Source of the DNA: Acetispira formosa (nom. nud.)
GTDB taxonomy: Bacteria > Desulfobacterota > Desulfarculia > Adiutricales > Adiutricaceae
Direction of reading: 5' to 3'
Assembly: GCA_023525915.1 (NCBI GenBank)
Contig: CP026657.1
Coordinates: 2,132,001 to 2,196,000 of the forward strand
Length of the DNA: 64,000 nucleotides
The translations under genes and the position numbers were made by a program. Numbering within the stretch: position 1 is the stretch's first letter; every line of letters begins with the position of its first letter. The notes under the pieces are model-generated. The model searched no databases, was not told the DNA's origin, and saw only the letters and a list, made by a program, of their open reading frames with translations. Positions 17,503 through 25,526 of the stretch are shown in pieces.

Positions 17503-18120
17503 ATGTCTTTCAATCCCAATCAACTGCTCAATACGCCCATGAGTATGCTAAACCCTTTGGTGGCCAACAAGCCTAAGGACCCCGATACCAACAAGGCCCC
17601 GGTTCCGCCGCCGCCATTCGATCCTGAAATTTACATTGACGCCTTTGGGCGACTGGGCATGCTGTCCATTGAAAATGTCGCGGACCTGGGCTGCGGGGCG
17701 GGAAATTTCGTTTCAGTGATGACCTCGCGCAATCAGCGCCCGGAAGTTTATGTTGGCGTTGACAGCAACCATCAACAGATCAGCACCGCCAAAGCCGCCT
17801 ATCCCGGCTGGAAGTTCATTTACGGCGATTTCAATAACGACAGGGTCAAGGCCGAATATGAGCGTTATGGAGCGTACCTGATGCTGCATGTGCTGGATAC
17901 GATTGACGACGACCTGGCCTTTCTGGCCACTCTGCCGGAAGGCAAGCCTGTGGTCTTTTCCCTCCCCAAGTTTGAAAAAGAGGGCTCTAAACTGTGGCTG
18001 GCCGAAGGCCGCGACATTCACGACCGCTATTCGTCGATTCTTTCAATCAAGAGCATCGGCCGATATCGCAGCAAGGCCACTGGCGAAGCCTACAGCATGG
18101 TGGTAGCCACCCGCTGGTAA
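17503..18120 (+). CDS. Class I SAM-dependent methyltransferase
   Basis: A 205-residue protein with a Rossmann-type methyltransferase core. VADLGCGAGNFVSVM (residues ~53-67) is motif I, YVGVDSNHQQISTAKAAY is the acidic-loop region, and FIYGDFNND is motif II/III. The later core is short and the usual post-II motif (YLMLHVLDTIDDD) is present. The N-terminal 40 residues are Pro/Asn-rich and probably disordered. The substrate cannot be told. A good AGGTGGAGG site precedes the ATG. The gene stands alone, followed by a hairpin. Confidence 0.75.
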   Translation: MSFNPNQLLNTPMSMLNPLVANKPKDPDTNKAPVPPPPFDPEIYIDAFGRLGMLSIENVADLGCGAGNFVSVMTSRNQRPEVYVGVDSNHQQISTAKAAYPGWKFIYGDFNNDRVKAEYERYGAYLMLHVLDTIDDDLAFLATLPEGKPVVFSLPKFEKEGSKLWLAEGRDIHDRYSSILSIKSIGRYRSKATGEAYSMVVATRW

Positions 18121-18146
18121 TATGAATACGGCACAGCATTAGAAAC

Positions 18147-18176
18147 ACCGGGCCAGGAGAAATTCTCTTGGCCCGG
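18147..18176 (+). terminator. Terminator-like hairpin without T-run
   Basis: ACCGGGCCAGGAGAA pairs with ATTCTCTTGGCCCGGT with minor mismatches. No T run follows, so it may act as an mRNA-end stabiliser. Confidence 0.4.
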
Positions 18177-18290
18177 TCAGATTGTTGACAAAATCCTGGC
18201 CATTTGGCTGGGATTTTTTAATGTATGAACGCATGTAAAAAATGCGCGGCAAAAAAACAACAGATTTTCCTTTGCCGGGGGTTTGTTAGC

Positions 18291-18714
18291 GAATCGTTCG
18301 AAACGGGCGGCGGGTAAAACCCGGAGGGCGTGTCGGTGAGATATCTCCATAGTGGCCCCCGATTTTTCTCTGATCCCGGCCGGGTGGCTTTCACGGCGTT
18401 TTGTTTTGTCCGTGCCCGTCCGGGGAGCAAAAATCGTGGTCCCCTCTGGAGAAATCTCACCGCCCCGCCCTCCTGGTCTTGGTCGGCTCATGTAAGAAAA
18501 CCGCAACCGTCATTTTTACCAAACGCCGACACTGACCAGGCCGTGCGGGCGAAAAATTTTCTGAAAGTCGCTCGTAATTTTGCTCCCCGGACGGGCACGG
18601 ACAAACAAACCTCTAATGAAGCCACCCGGCCGGGAATCAGAGAAAATTACGAGCGACGTCAGAAATTTTTTCGCCCGCACGGCCGGGTTTTACCTTTGCC
18701 GTTCCAAACGATTT
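18291..18714. repeat. Family C two-hairpin element, complete copy
   Basis: About 420 bp consisting of two long imperfect hairpins. One is bounded by CGGTGAGATATCTCCATAGT and GGAGAAATCTCACCG, the other by AATTTTCTGAAAGTCGCTCG and CGAGCGACGTCAGAAATTTT. The outer ends are inverted repeats around GGTAAAACCCGG. Other copies are at 25.0 kb (interrupted) and 61.1 kb. No gene is supported inside. Confidence 0.82.
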
Positions 18715-18858
18715 CCCAGGCCAACACTTCATAGCCTCTTGATTGATAACAACTTTAGACTTATAATTAAAAAATTGCCATTTAATGATATTATTCAGCC
18801 GGTTTCCACTGATATTCCCCGCTGAAACCTGAAGTGCTTTCTAAGATTTCTCAAAAAT

Positions 18859-18873
18859 TGGCCCCACTATTGC
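18859..18873 (+). promoter_or_regulatory. Sigma-54-type promoter upstream of fliF
   Basis: TGGCCCCACTATTGC matches TGGCxC-N5-TTGC, the -24/-12 consensus of RpoN promoters, with the required GG and GC dinucleotides. The expected start of transcription is near 18885, about 50 nt before the fliF ATG. Sigma-54 control of basal-body genes is common in flagellated proteobacteria, so an NtrC-type activator encoded elsewhere is implied. Confidence 0.7.
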
Positions 18874-18934
18874 TTTTATAGTTGGCCGTTAGAAACAGGC
18901 TTTGGCCGAAACATCCAACCAAAGGGGCAAGATC

Positions 18935-20713
18935 ATGGCTTTAAACATCTCCGATAGGCTCACCCGCGGACGCGAAATAATCCAGAGCGCCGGACCCTCC
19001 AAAATAGTCATTGGCGGAGTCCTGTTGGCCGCCGCAACGGCCGTTCTGCTGGTGGCCTTGTTCTACAAGGGCGCGCCGCCTTCCGGCCTCTTGTACTCCC
19101 AGCTCTCTCCCCAGGACGCCGGAGCCATTACCGCTGAACTTAAAGCCAGAAAAATCCCCTATACACTCACCGGCGACGGCACCGCCATTGAAGTTGAAGC
19201 ATCCCAGATACCGGAACTCCGTATCCAGCTGGCCGTCAATGGTTTGCCGTCCCAAAGCGGCGTCGGTTTCGAAATTTTTGATAATCAGAAACTCGGCGTC
19301 ACTGATATGGTCCAGAAAACCAACCTCATGCGGGCCGTCACCGGCGAACTTGAGCGCACCCTGATGAGCATTCCCGAAGTGGAAAGCGCCAGAGTCCACC
19401 TGTCCGTGCCCAAAGAAACCCTCTTCATCGAAGAACAAAAAGACCCGGCCGCTTCAGTGGTCTTGAAAGTGCGGCGCGGCGCAACCCTGGAAAAGCCCCA
19501 AATCCTGGGTATCGTCAATCTGGTGACGGCCTCCGTCAGCGGCCTCACCCCTGAAAACGTCTCCATCGTCGATGTCGAAGGCGGCCTTATCTGGAGCAAA
19601 GACAGCAATAAACCAGGCTTTCTCAACGACGACCAGATGAAGCAGAAAGCCCTGTATGAAGACGGCGTCAAACGCCGCATCCAGGCCATGATGGAACGCG
19701 TGGTCGGCCCCGACCGCGTCATCACCACCGTCAACGCGGAACTGGATCTGAAGGAAGTCGTCACCCACGAAGATATCTTTGACCCCGAACGCACCGCCAT
19801 TCGCAGCGAACAGAAAATCGTGGAAAAAAGCATCGGTCCCGGCCGCGTCATGGCCGGCGTGCCCAACGCCACCTATGAACTGGGCACGGCCAACCGTCAG
19901 AATTCCGGCACGGGAGCTAATCAGGAACAGTATTCCCGCACCGAAGAAACCAACAATTATGAAGTCACCAACATTAAACGCCAGACCGTTTCCCGGGCCG
20001 GTGATTTGAAAAAGATAAGTGTTTCAGTTATCCTTGATGGCGTATATAATAAAAATGAAGCTGGCGACTGGGTTTTCTCGCCGCTGTCCCAGGATCTTTT
20101 AACTCAGCTTGAAGAAGCCGTCAAAAGCACCATCGGCTTTGACGACGCAAGAGGTGATATGGTGTCCGTTACCAGTGTACAGTTCTCAAGACCTGAAGAA
20201 GTCTCCGTCTGGGCCTTGTTTGTCCTGGACCTCGTGCGCGAATTCTCACGGCCCTTCCTCAATATGATTTTGATAATACTCTTCTTCTTCCTGGTCATCC
20301 GCCCCATTCTCAACTGGCTGAAGAAGGAAGTGGAACCGGCCGGAACCGGCGCTGAATCCGCGGTTCTGCCTGAATACCCCACCGGCGGCCCGGCTTTCGG
20401 CGACGGCCTGCCCCTCCCGGTCCAGCCCCAGGCTGAAAGTGTGCAAGCAGTTGACATCGACGCCGACAGTTTAGATGAAATGAACGATATGGCCTACGAT
20501 ATCGCTGAAATGGAAGATGAGGCCCCCAATTACGATGAAGAAGAGGAACTGGTGGTCGATTCCCCGCCGGAAGGCGTCCCGGCCCTGGCCTACGGCAACC
20601 TCAACCGCGAGAATATTCTGCCCCTGGCCCGTGAAAATCTTGACCGCACCGTGGGTCTGGTCCGCAGCTGGATCGACGAAAAACCGGCCCAGAACGAAGA
20701 GCCCAAAATGTAA
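18935..20713 (+). CDS. fliF: Flagellar MS-ring protein FliF
   Basis: Builds the MS ring in the inner membrane on which the switch and export gate assemble. The 592-residue protein has a first membrane segment at ~24-43 and a second at ~436-458. The periplasmic ring-building region includes SGLLYSQLSPQDAGAITAEL and VHLSVPKETLF. The C-terminal ~35 residues (ENILPLARENLDRTVGLVRSWI) are the FliG-binding helix, preceded by an acidic linker. Start at ATG 18935, with AAGGGG 8 nt before it; a TTG upstream is less likely. It opens a fliF-G-H-I block behind a sigma-54-type promoter. A GC hairpin (20720-20744) follows the stop. Confidence 0.96.
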   Translation: MALNISDRLTRGREIIQSAGPSKIVIGGVLLAAATAVLLVALFYKGAPPSGLLYSQLSPQDAGAITAELKARKIPYTLTGDGTAIEVEASQIPELRIQLAVNGLPSQSGVGFEIFDNQKLGVTDMVQKTNLMRAVTGELERTLMSIPEVESARVHLSVPKETLFIEEQKDPAASVVLKVRRGATLEKPQILGIVNLVTASVSGLTPENVSIVDVEGGLIWSKDSNKPGFLNDDQMKQKALYEDGVKRRIQAMMERVVGPDRVITTVNAELDLKEVVTHEDIFDPERTAIRSEQKIVEKSIGPGRVMAGVPNATYELGTANRQNSGTGANQEQYSRTEETNNYEVTNIKRQTVSRAGDLKKISVSVILDGVYNKNEAGDWVFSPLSQDLLTQLEEAVKSTIGFDDARGDMVSVTSVQFSRPEEVSVWALFVLDLVREFSRPFLNMILIILFFFLVIRPILNWLKKEVEPAGTGAESAVLPEYPTGGPAFGDGLPLPVQPQAESVQAVDIDADSLDEMNDMAYDIAEMEDEAPNYDEEEELVVDSPPEGVPALAYGNLNRENILPLARENLDRTVGLVRSWIDEKPAQNEEPKM

Positions 20714-20797
20714 CGGAACGGGCGGAGCCGGAAAGGCTCCGCCCCTGTGTTCGCCGGGCATGAACCATGTTTTTGCCCGGCTCCGCCATGCAAATAG

Positions 20798-20868
20798 TTT
20801 TTGCCGGCGCACGGTCAATATGCCGTGAACCGGCAACAGACAGTGCTTGACAGTATTCACTAAACCAC
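20798..20868. repeat. Family D small dispersed repeat, copy 3
   Basis: TTTTTGCCGGCGCACGGTCA, then ATGCCGTGAACCGG and AGACAGTGC. CCGG-CGC-ACGG and CCGT-GAA-CCGG form nested arms of a small hairpin. It lies 15 bp ahead of fliG. Confidence 0.8.
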
Positions 20869-20883
20869 TCAATAGGTAGCGAT

Positions 20884-21897
20884 ATGGCCAAAGCGAAAGA
20901 AGAAACACCAGCCGAACTGACCGGGCCGGAAAAGGCCGCCATCTTTCTTTTGACGCTGGGCGAGGAGTTCACCACCGAGGTCTTCAAGGAACTGGAAGAC
21001 ATAGAGATAAAAGATCTCGGCAAGGCCATGAGCAAAATTCAAAACGTCACCCCCACCCAGGTTCAGGATGTTCTCTGGGAGTTTGTCGAAGCCATGGATC
21101 TGCCGGCCGACATCAGAATCAAGGGCGACGACTTTTTCAAAAACACCCTGGGCAAGGCCATCGACGGTGACCGGGCGGAAGGCCTCCTACAGGACGTAAA
21201 TTCGCCGGTCCCTTTTTCCAACATCAAAAACATAGATCCCAAAGCTCTGGGCAACTTCATCCGCAATGAACACCCCCAGACCATCGCCCTGGTGCTGGCC
21301 CATATCGATCCCGGCAAAAGCGCCCAGATTATTTCCGAATTTCCCGAGCCTCTCCAGCAGGACGTTATCCTTCGCATCGCCGATCTGGAGAACGTGCCCA
21401 TCGGTATCCTCGATGAGGTGGAAGATGTGCTCCGTGAGGAAATCAAGGCCCAGGGCCCCATCGGCGGACGCGCGGCCGGCGGCTCCGGCACGGTGGCCGA
21501 AATTCTCAACCAGGTCGATCAGAATACGGAAAACGTCATTATGACCAAGCTGGAAGAGGACCGGCCGGAATTGTCCAACGAAGTGCGCAAGCTCATGTTC
21601 GTGTTCGAGGATCTGTTGAACGTGGACGACCGCTCCATCCGCACCATCTTGAAGGAGGTCAACAACGACGAGTTGACCCTGGCTCTGAAAGCGGCTTCAG
21701 AAGATATGCGCAACAAGATTTTCGGCAACCTTTCCGAGCGTGCCTCCAGCATGATCAAGGAAGACCTGGAGGCCATGGGGCCGACCAAGCTGGCCGATGT
21801 GGAAAAAGCCCAGCAGGCCATTCTGAGGGTGGCCAAGAAGCTGGAAGCCGAAGGCAAGATAGCGCTGGGCAAGGATGGAGGCGACCAGTTTGTCTAG
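20884..21897 (+). CDS. fliG: Flagellar motor switch protein FliG
   Basis: Forms the upper part of the C ring, binds FliF and transmits torque from the stator. The 337-residue length is typical. The N-terminal domain begins LTGPEKAAIFLLTLGEEF. The middle domain contains the EHPQ motif (NFIRNEHPQTIALVLAHI). The C-terminal torque helix carries the charged pattern LLNVDDRSIRTILKEVNNDELTLALKAA. A short Lys-rich start peptide precedes the domain. The upstream ribosome-binding site is weak (GGTAG). The gene overlaps fliH by 23 bp. Confidence 0.97.
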   Translation: MAKAKEETPAELTGPEKAAIFLLTLGEEFTTEVFKELEDIEIKDLGKAMSKIQNVTPTQVQDVLWEFVEAMDLPADIRIKGDDFFKNTLGKAIDGDRAEGLLQDVNSPVPFSNIKNIDPKALGNFIRNEHPQTIALVLAHIDPGKSAQIISEFPEPLQQDVILRIADLENVPIGILDEVEDVLREEIKAQGPIGGRAAGGSGTVAEILNQVDQNTENVIMTKLEEDRPELSNEVRKLMFVFEDLLNVDDRSIRTILKEVNNDELTLALKAASEDMRNKIFGNLSERASSMIKEDLEAMGPTKLADVEKAQQAILRVAKKLEAEGKIALGKDGGDQFV

Positions 21898-23434
21898 TTA
21901 TGACGATTTATACCAGCGTCCGGCCAAAGCCCCGGCGGGAGTGCCGGTGGAGGAATTCAAGACGGAGGAATTCACCCGGCTTGAAGACGCCAAACCCATT
22001 CCCGATCCCCATCAGGATTTTGACAAGGACCGCCCGCCCCAGGGGCCGGCCCCGGACCCTTTTCAGGAATTTGAGGTCGACCGCAAACCCATTTCAAAAT
22101 TGATGGAGGACCTGCCCTCACTGGACGGCCTCTTCAAGCCCTTCGATCTGACCAGCGAAAATCCGGTTTCCGATAACTTTGACGATTTGTATGAATATTC
22201 CCGTCCCACTGATTTTGTCTATGAAGACATGGATCTCCGTGATCCTGACGTAGTCAAGACCCTGGCCAGGGCGGAGGAAATTTTTCAGGAAAGAGCCAAA
22301 GAGGCCGAAGAAAACGCCGCCCGTATTCTGGAAACGGCCCGAACTGAAGCCAAAGGCATAGTGGCCGAAGCTGAGACCGAGGCCAGGGCCAGGGCTGAAG
22401 CCATTATGGATCAGGCCAGGCAGGATTCCGAAGGGCTGGCCTCCGCCACGGTCGCGGACCGGGCTGAAGCTGAAGAATACCTGGCCAAAGCCAAAATCGC
22501 GGAAACAGAGGCTGAAGAAAAGCTGGCGGCAGTGGCGGACAGAATAGCCAATCTGGATACTGAAAAACAAACTATGGAGGCCGATCTGGCCGCCCGCCAA
22601 AAAACCATGGAAGAAGAGCATTCCAGGGTTATGGCTGAGATTGAGGCCAAGCGGCAGTCCATCTGGGATGAAGCCCTGGCCAAGGCCACTGAAGAGGGGC
22701 AGAGCAAAGGACTGACCCAGGGACTGACTGAGGGACGGAACCGGGGCTATAGTGAATCCAGCACCGCCTTTCAGGAGAAGGTGGCTGGTTTTCTGCCCAT
22801 AATGGAAAAGATGGAAAACCTTTATAACGATTTGTGGCAGGCCAACGGCCCCATGATGGTCAAGCTGGCCATTGAGGCGGCCGAGCAGATTCTCAACAAA
22901 GAACTGCGTGAGGCTGAAGATCTGACGGTGCGGGCCTTTGAGGCCTGCATCGATTATCTTTCGCAGGCCAACCGGGTGGTTTTCCTGGCCCGGCCGCAGG
23001 ACATCGCCGCCCTGGAAGAAGCCAAAGCCGAACAGCGGCAGAGGCTGGGCGCTCTGGTTACGGTTACTTTCAAGCCGGAGGAAACGCTGGGGCCAGGTGA
23101 TCTGATAATGGAATCGGATGTGGGCCGTCTGGACGCCACTGTCAAGCACCGCACGGCCCAGGTCATGGAAGTTTTGCGGGAAGCTTTCTCCGGTCGGGAC
23201 GGCAGAGTGATGGAACCACAGACTGAAGAGCCGCCGGATGATAAAGACATTCTGGACGGTGAAATTTTAGAAAATTCGGACGGAGAGGCTCAGTTGGAAG
23301 ACCAGCCGCCGCTGGAAACGGAAGCTGCTCCGGCCGCCGCCGATGAAGCTGCCGCTGAGGCGGCCTCGCCAGAGGCGGCGGCGGCGGAAACCCCGCCAGC
23401 CCCACCGGCTGAAGCTCCGCCCCAGGATGTATAA
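21875..23434 (+). CDS. fliH: Flagellar assembly protein FliH, greatly extended
   Basis: FliH holds the export ATPase FliI and regulates it in the type III export apparatus. The C-terminal FliH/E-subunit-like domain lies at ~320-440 (MVKLAIEAAEQILNKELREAEDLTVRAFEACIDYL and the later LGPGDLIMESDVGRLDATV). A long Ala/Glu coiled coil at ~130-290 precedes it, including the FliH-like GQSKGLTQGLTEGRNRG stretch. At 519 residues it is about twice the usual size: an acidic, Pro-rich N-terminus (~1-125) and a Glu/Ala/Pro-rich tail (~445-519) are extra. It overlaps fliG and has no clear ribosome-binding site, so it is probably coupled. Confidence 0.88.
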   Translation: MEATSLSSYDDLYQRPAKAPAGVPVEEFKTEEFTRLEDAKPIPDPHQDFDKDRPPQGPAPDPFQEFEVDRKPISKLMEDLPSLDGLFKPFDLTSENPVSDNFDDLYEYSRPTDFVYEDMDLRDPDVVKTLARAEEIFQERAKEAEENAARILETARTEAKGIVAEAETEARARAEAIMDQARQDSEGLASATVADRAEAEEYLAKAKIAETEAEEKLAAVADRIANLDTEKQTMEADLAARQKTMEEEHSRVMAEIEAKRQSIWDEALAKATEEGQSKGLTQGLTEGRNRGYSESSTAFQEKVAGFLPIMEKMENLYNDLWQANGPMMVKLAIEAAEQILNKELREAEDLTVRAFEACIDYLSQANRVVFLARPQDIAALEEAKAEQRQRLGALVTVTFKPEETLGPGDLIMESDVGRLDATVKHRTAQVMEVLREAFSGRDGRVMEPQTEEPPDDKDILDGEILENSDGEAQLEDQPPLETEAAPAAADEAAAEAASPEAAAAETPPAPPAEAPPQDV

Positions 23435-23449
23435 GATCGTTTACTGAAA

Positions 23450-23577
23450 ACCGAAACGACCCGCTCAGCGCCTGTTGACGGCAGGTTGACCGTTAGCCGG
23501 TAAAAGATCTGACTTTAATATTAACACGCACCGGCAATTGCCTGTTCAGGGCATATTGATCGTGTGCCGGTAAAAAA
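23450..23577. repeat. Two family D repeats in tandem, inverted
   Basis: On the minus strand the copies read CTTTTACCGGCTAACGGTCA at about 23505-23460 and TTTTTTACCGGCACACGATC at about 23578-23530. They fill the fliH-fliI gap. The A-rich end of the second copy runs straight into the fliI ATG, so the translation start region of fliI is built from the repeat. Confidence 0.78.
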
Positions 23578-24909
23578 ATGCTGGATAACAAACCTCAAAA
23601 CTTTAGTCCATATTTAAGCGCGCTGAAAGGCATAAAGCCGCTGTCGCTGGAAGGGCGGGTCACCAAGGTGGTCGGCCTGGTCATCGAAGGCGATGGCCCG
23701 GCCGCGTCCGTGGGTGAAGTCTGCCGCATTTTCCCGGTGGACGGCAGCCCTCCCATTGAGGCGGAGGTGGTGGGTTTCCGCGAAGGCGTGATTCAATTGA
23801 TGCCCGTAGGTGAAATGAGGGGCCTGACCCCCGGCAGCCGCATCCTGGCCACCGGGAGCCCGGCCACCGTCCCGGTGGGCCCGGAACTTTTGGGCCGGGT
23901 GGTGGACGGCCTGGGCAACGTCATCGACGGCAAGGGGCCCTTTGAAGTCACCGACCGTTACAAAGTCAACGCCCGTCCCGGCAACCCTCTGGATCGCGGC
24001 CGCATCACCGAAGTCATGGACGTGGGCGTGAAAGCCATTAACGCCCTCCTGACCATCGGACAGGGTCAGCGAGTAGGTATTTTTGCTGGTTCAGGCGTGG
24101 GCAAGAGCACCCTCTTGGGTATGATCGCCCGCCACATGAGGGCCGACGTCAACGTCATCGCTCTGATTGGCGAGCGCGGCCGTGAGGTCATGGAGTTTAT
24201 CGACAAGGAACTCGGCCCGGAGGGCATGGCCCGCAGTGTGGTGGTGGCCGCGACCTCCGAGCAGCCCGCCCTGGTGCGTATGCGCGGAGCCTATGTGGGC
24301 ACGGCCATTGCGGAATACTTCCGTGATCAGGGCAAAAATGTGATCCTGATGATGGATTCAGCCACCCGCTACGCTTTCGCGGCCCGCGAGGTGGGTCTGT
24401 CCATTGGCGAACCGGCCACCACTCGCGGCTATACCCCTTCAGTTTTCGCGCAGCTCCCCGGCCTTCTGGAACGGGCCGGCCGGTGGCCCCACGGCAGCAT
24501 CACCGGCCTCTATACCGTGCTGGTGGACGGCGACGACATGAACGAGCCAGTGGCCGACGCCATGCGATCCATTCTGGACGGCCACATAGTTCTGCGCCGT
24601 GAACTGGCGGCCAAGAACCATTATCCGGCTATTGACATCCTGTCCAGCATCAGCCGTCTGATGAACGATCTGGTGGACAAGGATCAGAAAGTGGCGGCCG
24701 GGCGTTTCAAGGACGCCCTGGCCACCTATCAGCGCAATGAGGACATGATCAACTTGGGAGCCTATCAGAAAGGGGCCAACGCTGAAATTGACCGGGCCAT
24801 TGATCTGTATCCGCATTTTACCAATTTCCTGAAACAGCCCTTTGAAGATCCGGTGAGCATGGCCCAATCGCGCGACCTTCTGTTGAGGCTGACTGCCGGA
24901 GCCGGTTGA
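23578..24909 (+). CDS. fliI: Flagellum-specific ATPase FliI
   Basis: ATPase of the flagellar type III export apparatus; it docks with FliH and FliJ at the membrane base. The 443-residue length is normal. The Walker A motif GSGVGKST lies at ~170-177, Walker B is NVILMMDSATRYA, and TRGYTPSVFAQLPGLLERAG is the conserved F1-beta-like segment. The start is the only Met in frame before homology begins and has no recognisable Shine-Dalgarno site (GCCGGTAAAAAA precedes it), an oddity created by the adjoining repeat. FliJ is not next to it but at 62.8 kb. Confidence 0.97.
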   Translation: MLDNKPQNFSPYLSALKGIKPLSLEGRVTKVVGLVIEGDGPAASVGEVCRIFPVDGSPPIEAEVVGFREGVIQLMPVGEMRGLTPGSRILATGSPATVPVGPELLGRVVDGLGNVIDGKGPFEVTDRYKVNARPGNPLDRGRITEVMDVGVKAINALLTIGQGQRVGIFAGSGVGKSTLLGMIARHMRADVNVIALIGERGREVMEFIDKELGPEGMARSVVVAATSEQPALVRMRGAYVGTAIAEYFRDQGKNVILMMDSATRYAFAAREVGLSIGEPATTRGYTPSVFAQLPGLLERAGRWPHGSITGLYTVLVDGDDMNEPVADAMRSILDGHIVLRRELAAKNHYPAIDILSSISRLMNDLVDKDQKVAAGRFKDALATYQRNEDMINLGAYQKGANAEIDRAIDLYPHFTNFLKQPFEDPVSMAQSRDLLLRLTAGAG

Positions 24910-24947
24910 CGAAGCTCCCCAGAGCGTAAGCTGGTAGACTCTATTTA

Positions 24948-24983
24948 CCCCCGACCGCTGAAAAAGCGGTCGGGGTTTTATTT
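24948..24983 (+). terminator. Rho-independent terminator of the fliF-fliI block
   Basis: CCCCCGACCGCT pairs with AGCGGTCGGGG around GAAAA, followed by TTTTATTTTT. Confidence 0.92.
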
Positions 24984-24991
24984 TTCCAGGA

Positions 24992-25515
24992 CAATCGTTT
25001 GGAAACGGCAAAGGTAAAACCCGGCCGGGCGGGCGAAAAAATTTCTGACGTCGCTCGTAATTTTCTCGTATTCCCGGCCGGGTGGCTTCATAAGAGGATT
25101 GTGAGTGCGTGCCCGTCCGGGGAGCAAAATTACGAGCGACTTACAGAAAATTTTTCGCCCGCCCGGCCTGGTCAGTGTTGGCGTTTGGGTGGGGTGATGG
25201 TTGAGAGTCTCTTGCATAAGCCGATCATGTCAAGGAGGGCGGCGCGTGAGATTTCTCCAGAGGGGACTACGATTTTTGCGTAGCGGAGGGGCCGCCAGTT
25301 TAAGGGAAAAGGTCTACATTTTAAAAATAGCAGGTCGACCCGATAGGGGAGACGGAGCGCCAGCGACTGGTTTTGAGGCCATAAAAGCCGCTCGCGAAGC
25401 AAAAACCACGCTTTTTGCGTAGCAGACTGTCCCCCAGTTTAAGGGAAAAAACCATAATTTAAACCGCCTCGCTATGGAGATATCTCACCGACCCGCACTC
25501 TGGGTTTTTGTGCGT
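24992..25515. repeat. Family C element interrupted by family A
   Basis: The first hairpin (CAATCGTTTGGAAACGGCAA to about 25170) and the left arm of the second (to ATTTCTCCAGAGGGGACTAC at ~25270) match the 61.1-kb copy. The middle of the second hairpin is replaced by family A DNA (25285-25460). The sequence then resumes with CTATGGAGATATCTCACCGA at 25473. This nested order shows that family A arrived after family C. Confidence 0.75.
25285..25460. mobile_element. Family A copy nested in family C
   Basis: The core ATAGCAGGTCGACCCGATAG, GAGACGGAGCGCCAGCGACT and CCACGCTTTTTGCGTAGCAG is family A. A second partial end (GCGTAGCGGAGGGGCCGCC to AAGGGAAAAG) lies in front of it, suggesting two fused or rearranged copies. 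The terminal repeats have decayed and no target duplication is clear. Confidence 0.7.
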
Positions 25516-25526
25516 TAGATTGCCTG

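Noticed and set aside
22118..23149. 343-codon open frame antisense to fliH
   Set aside because: Shadow frame opposite the coiled-coil coding region.
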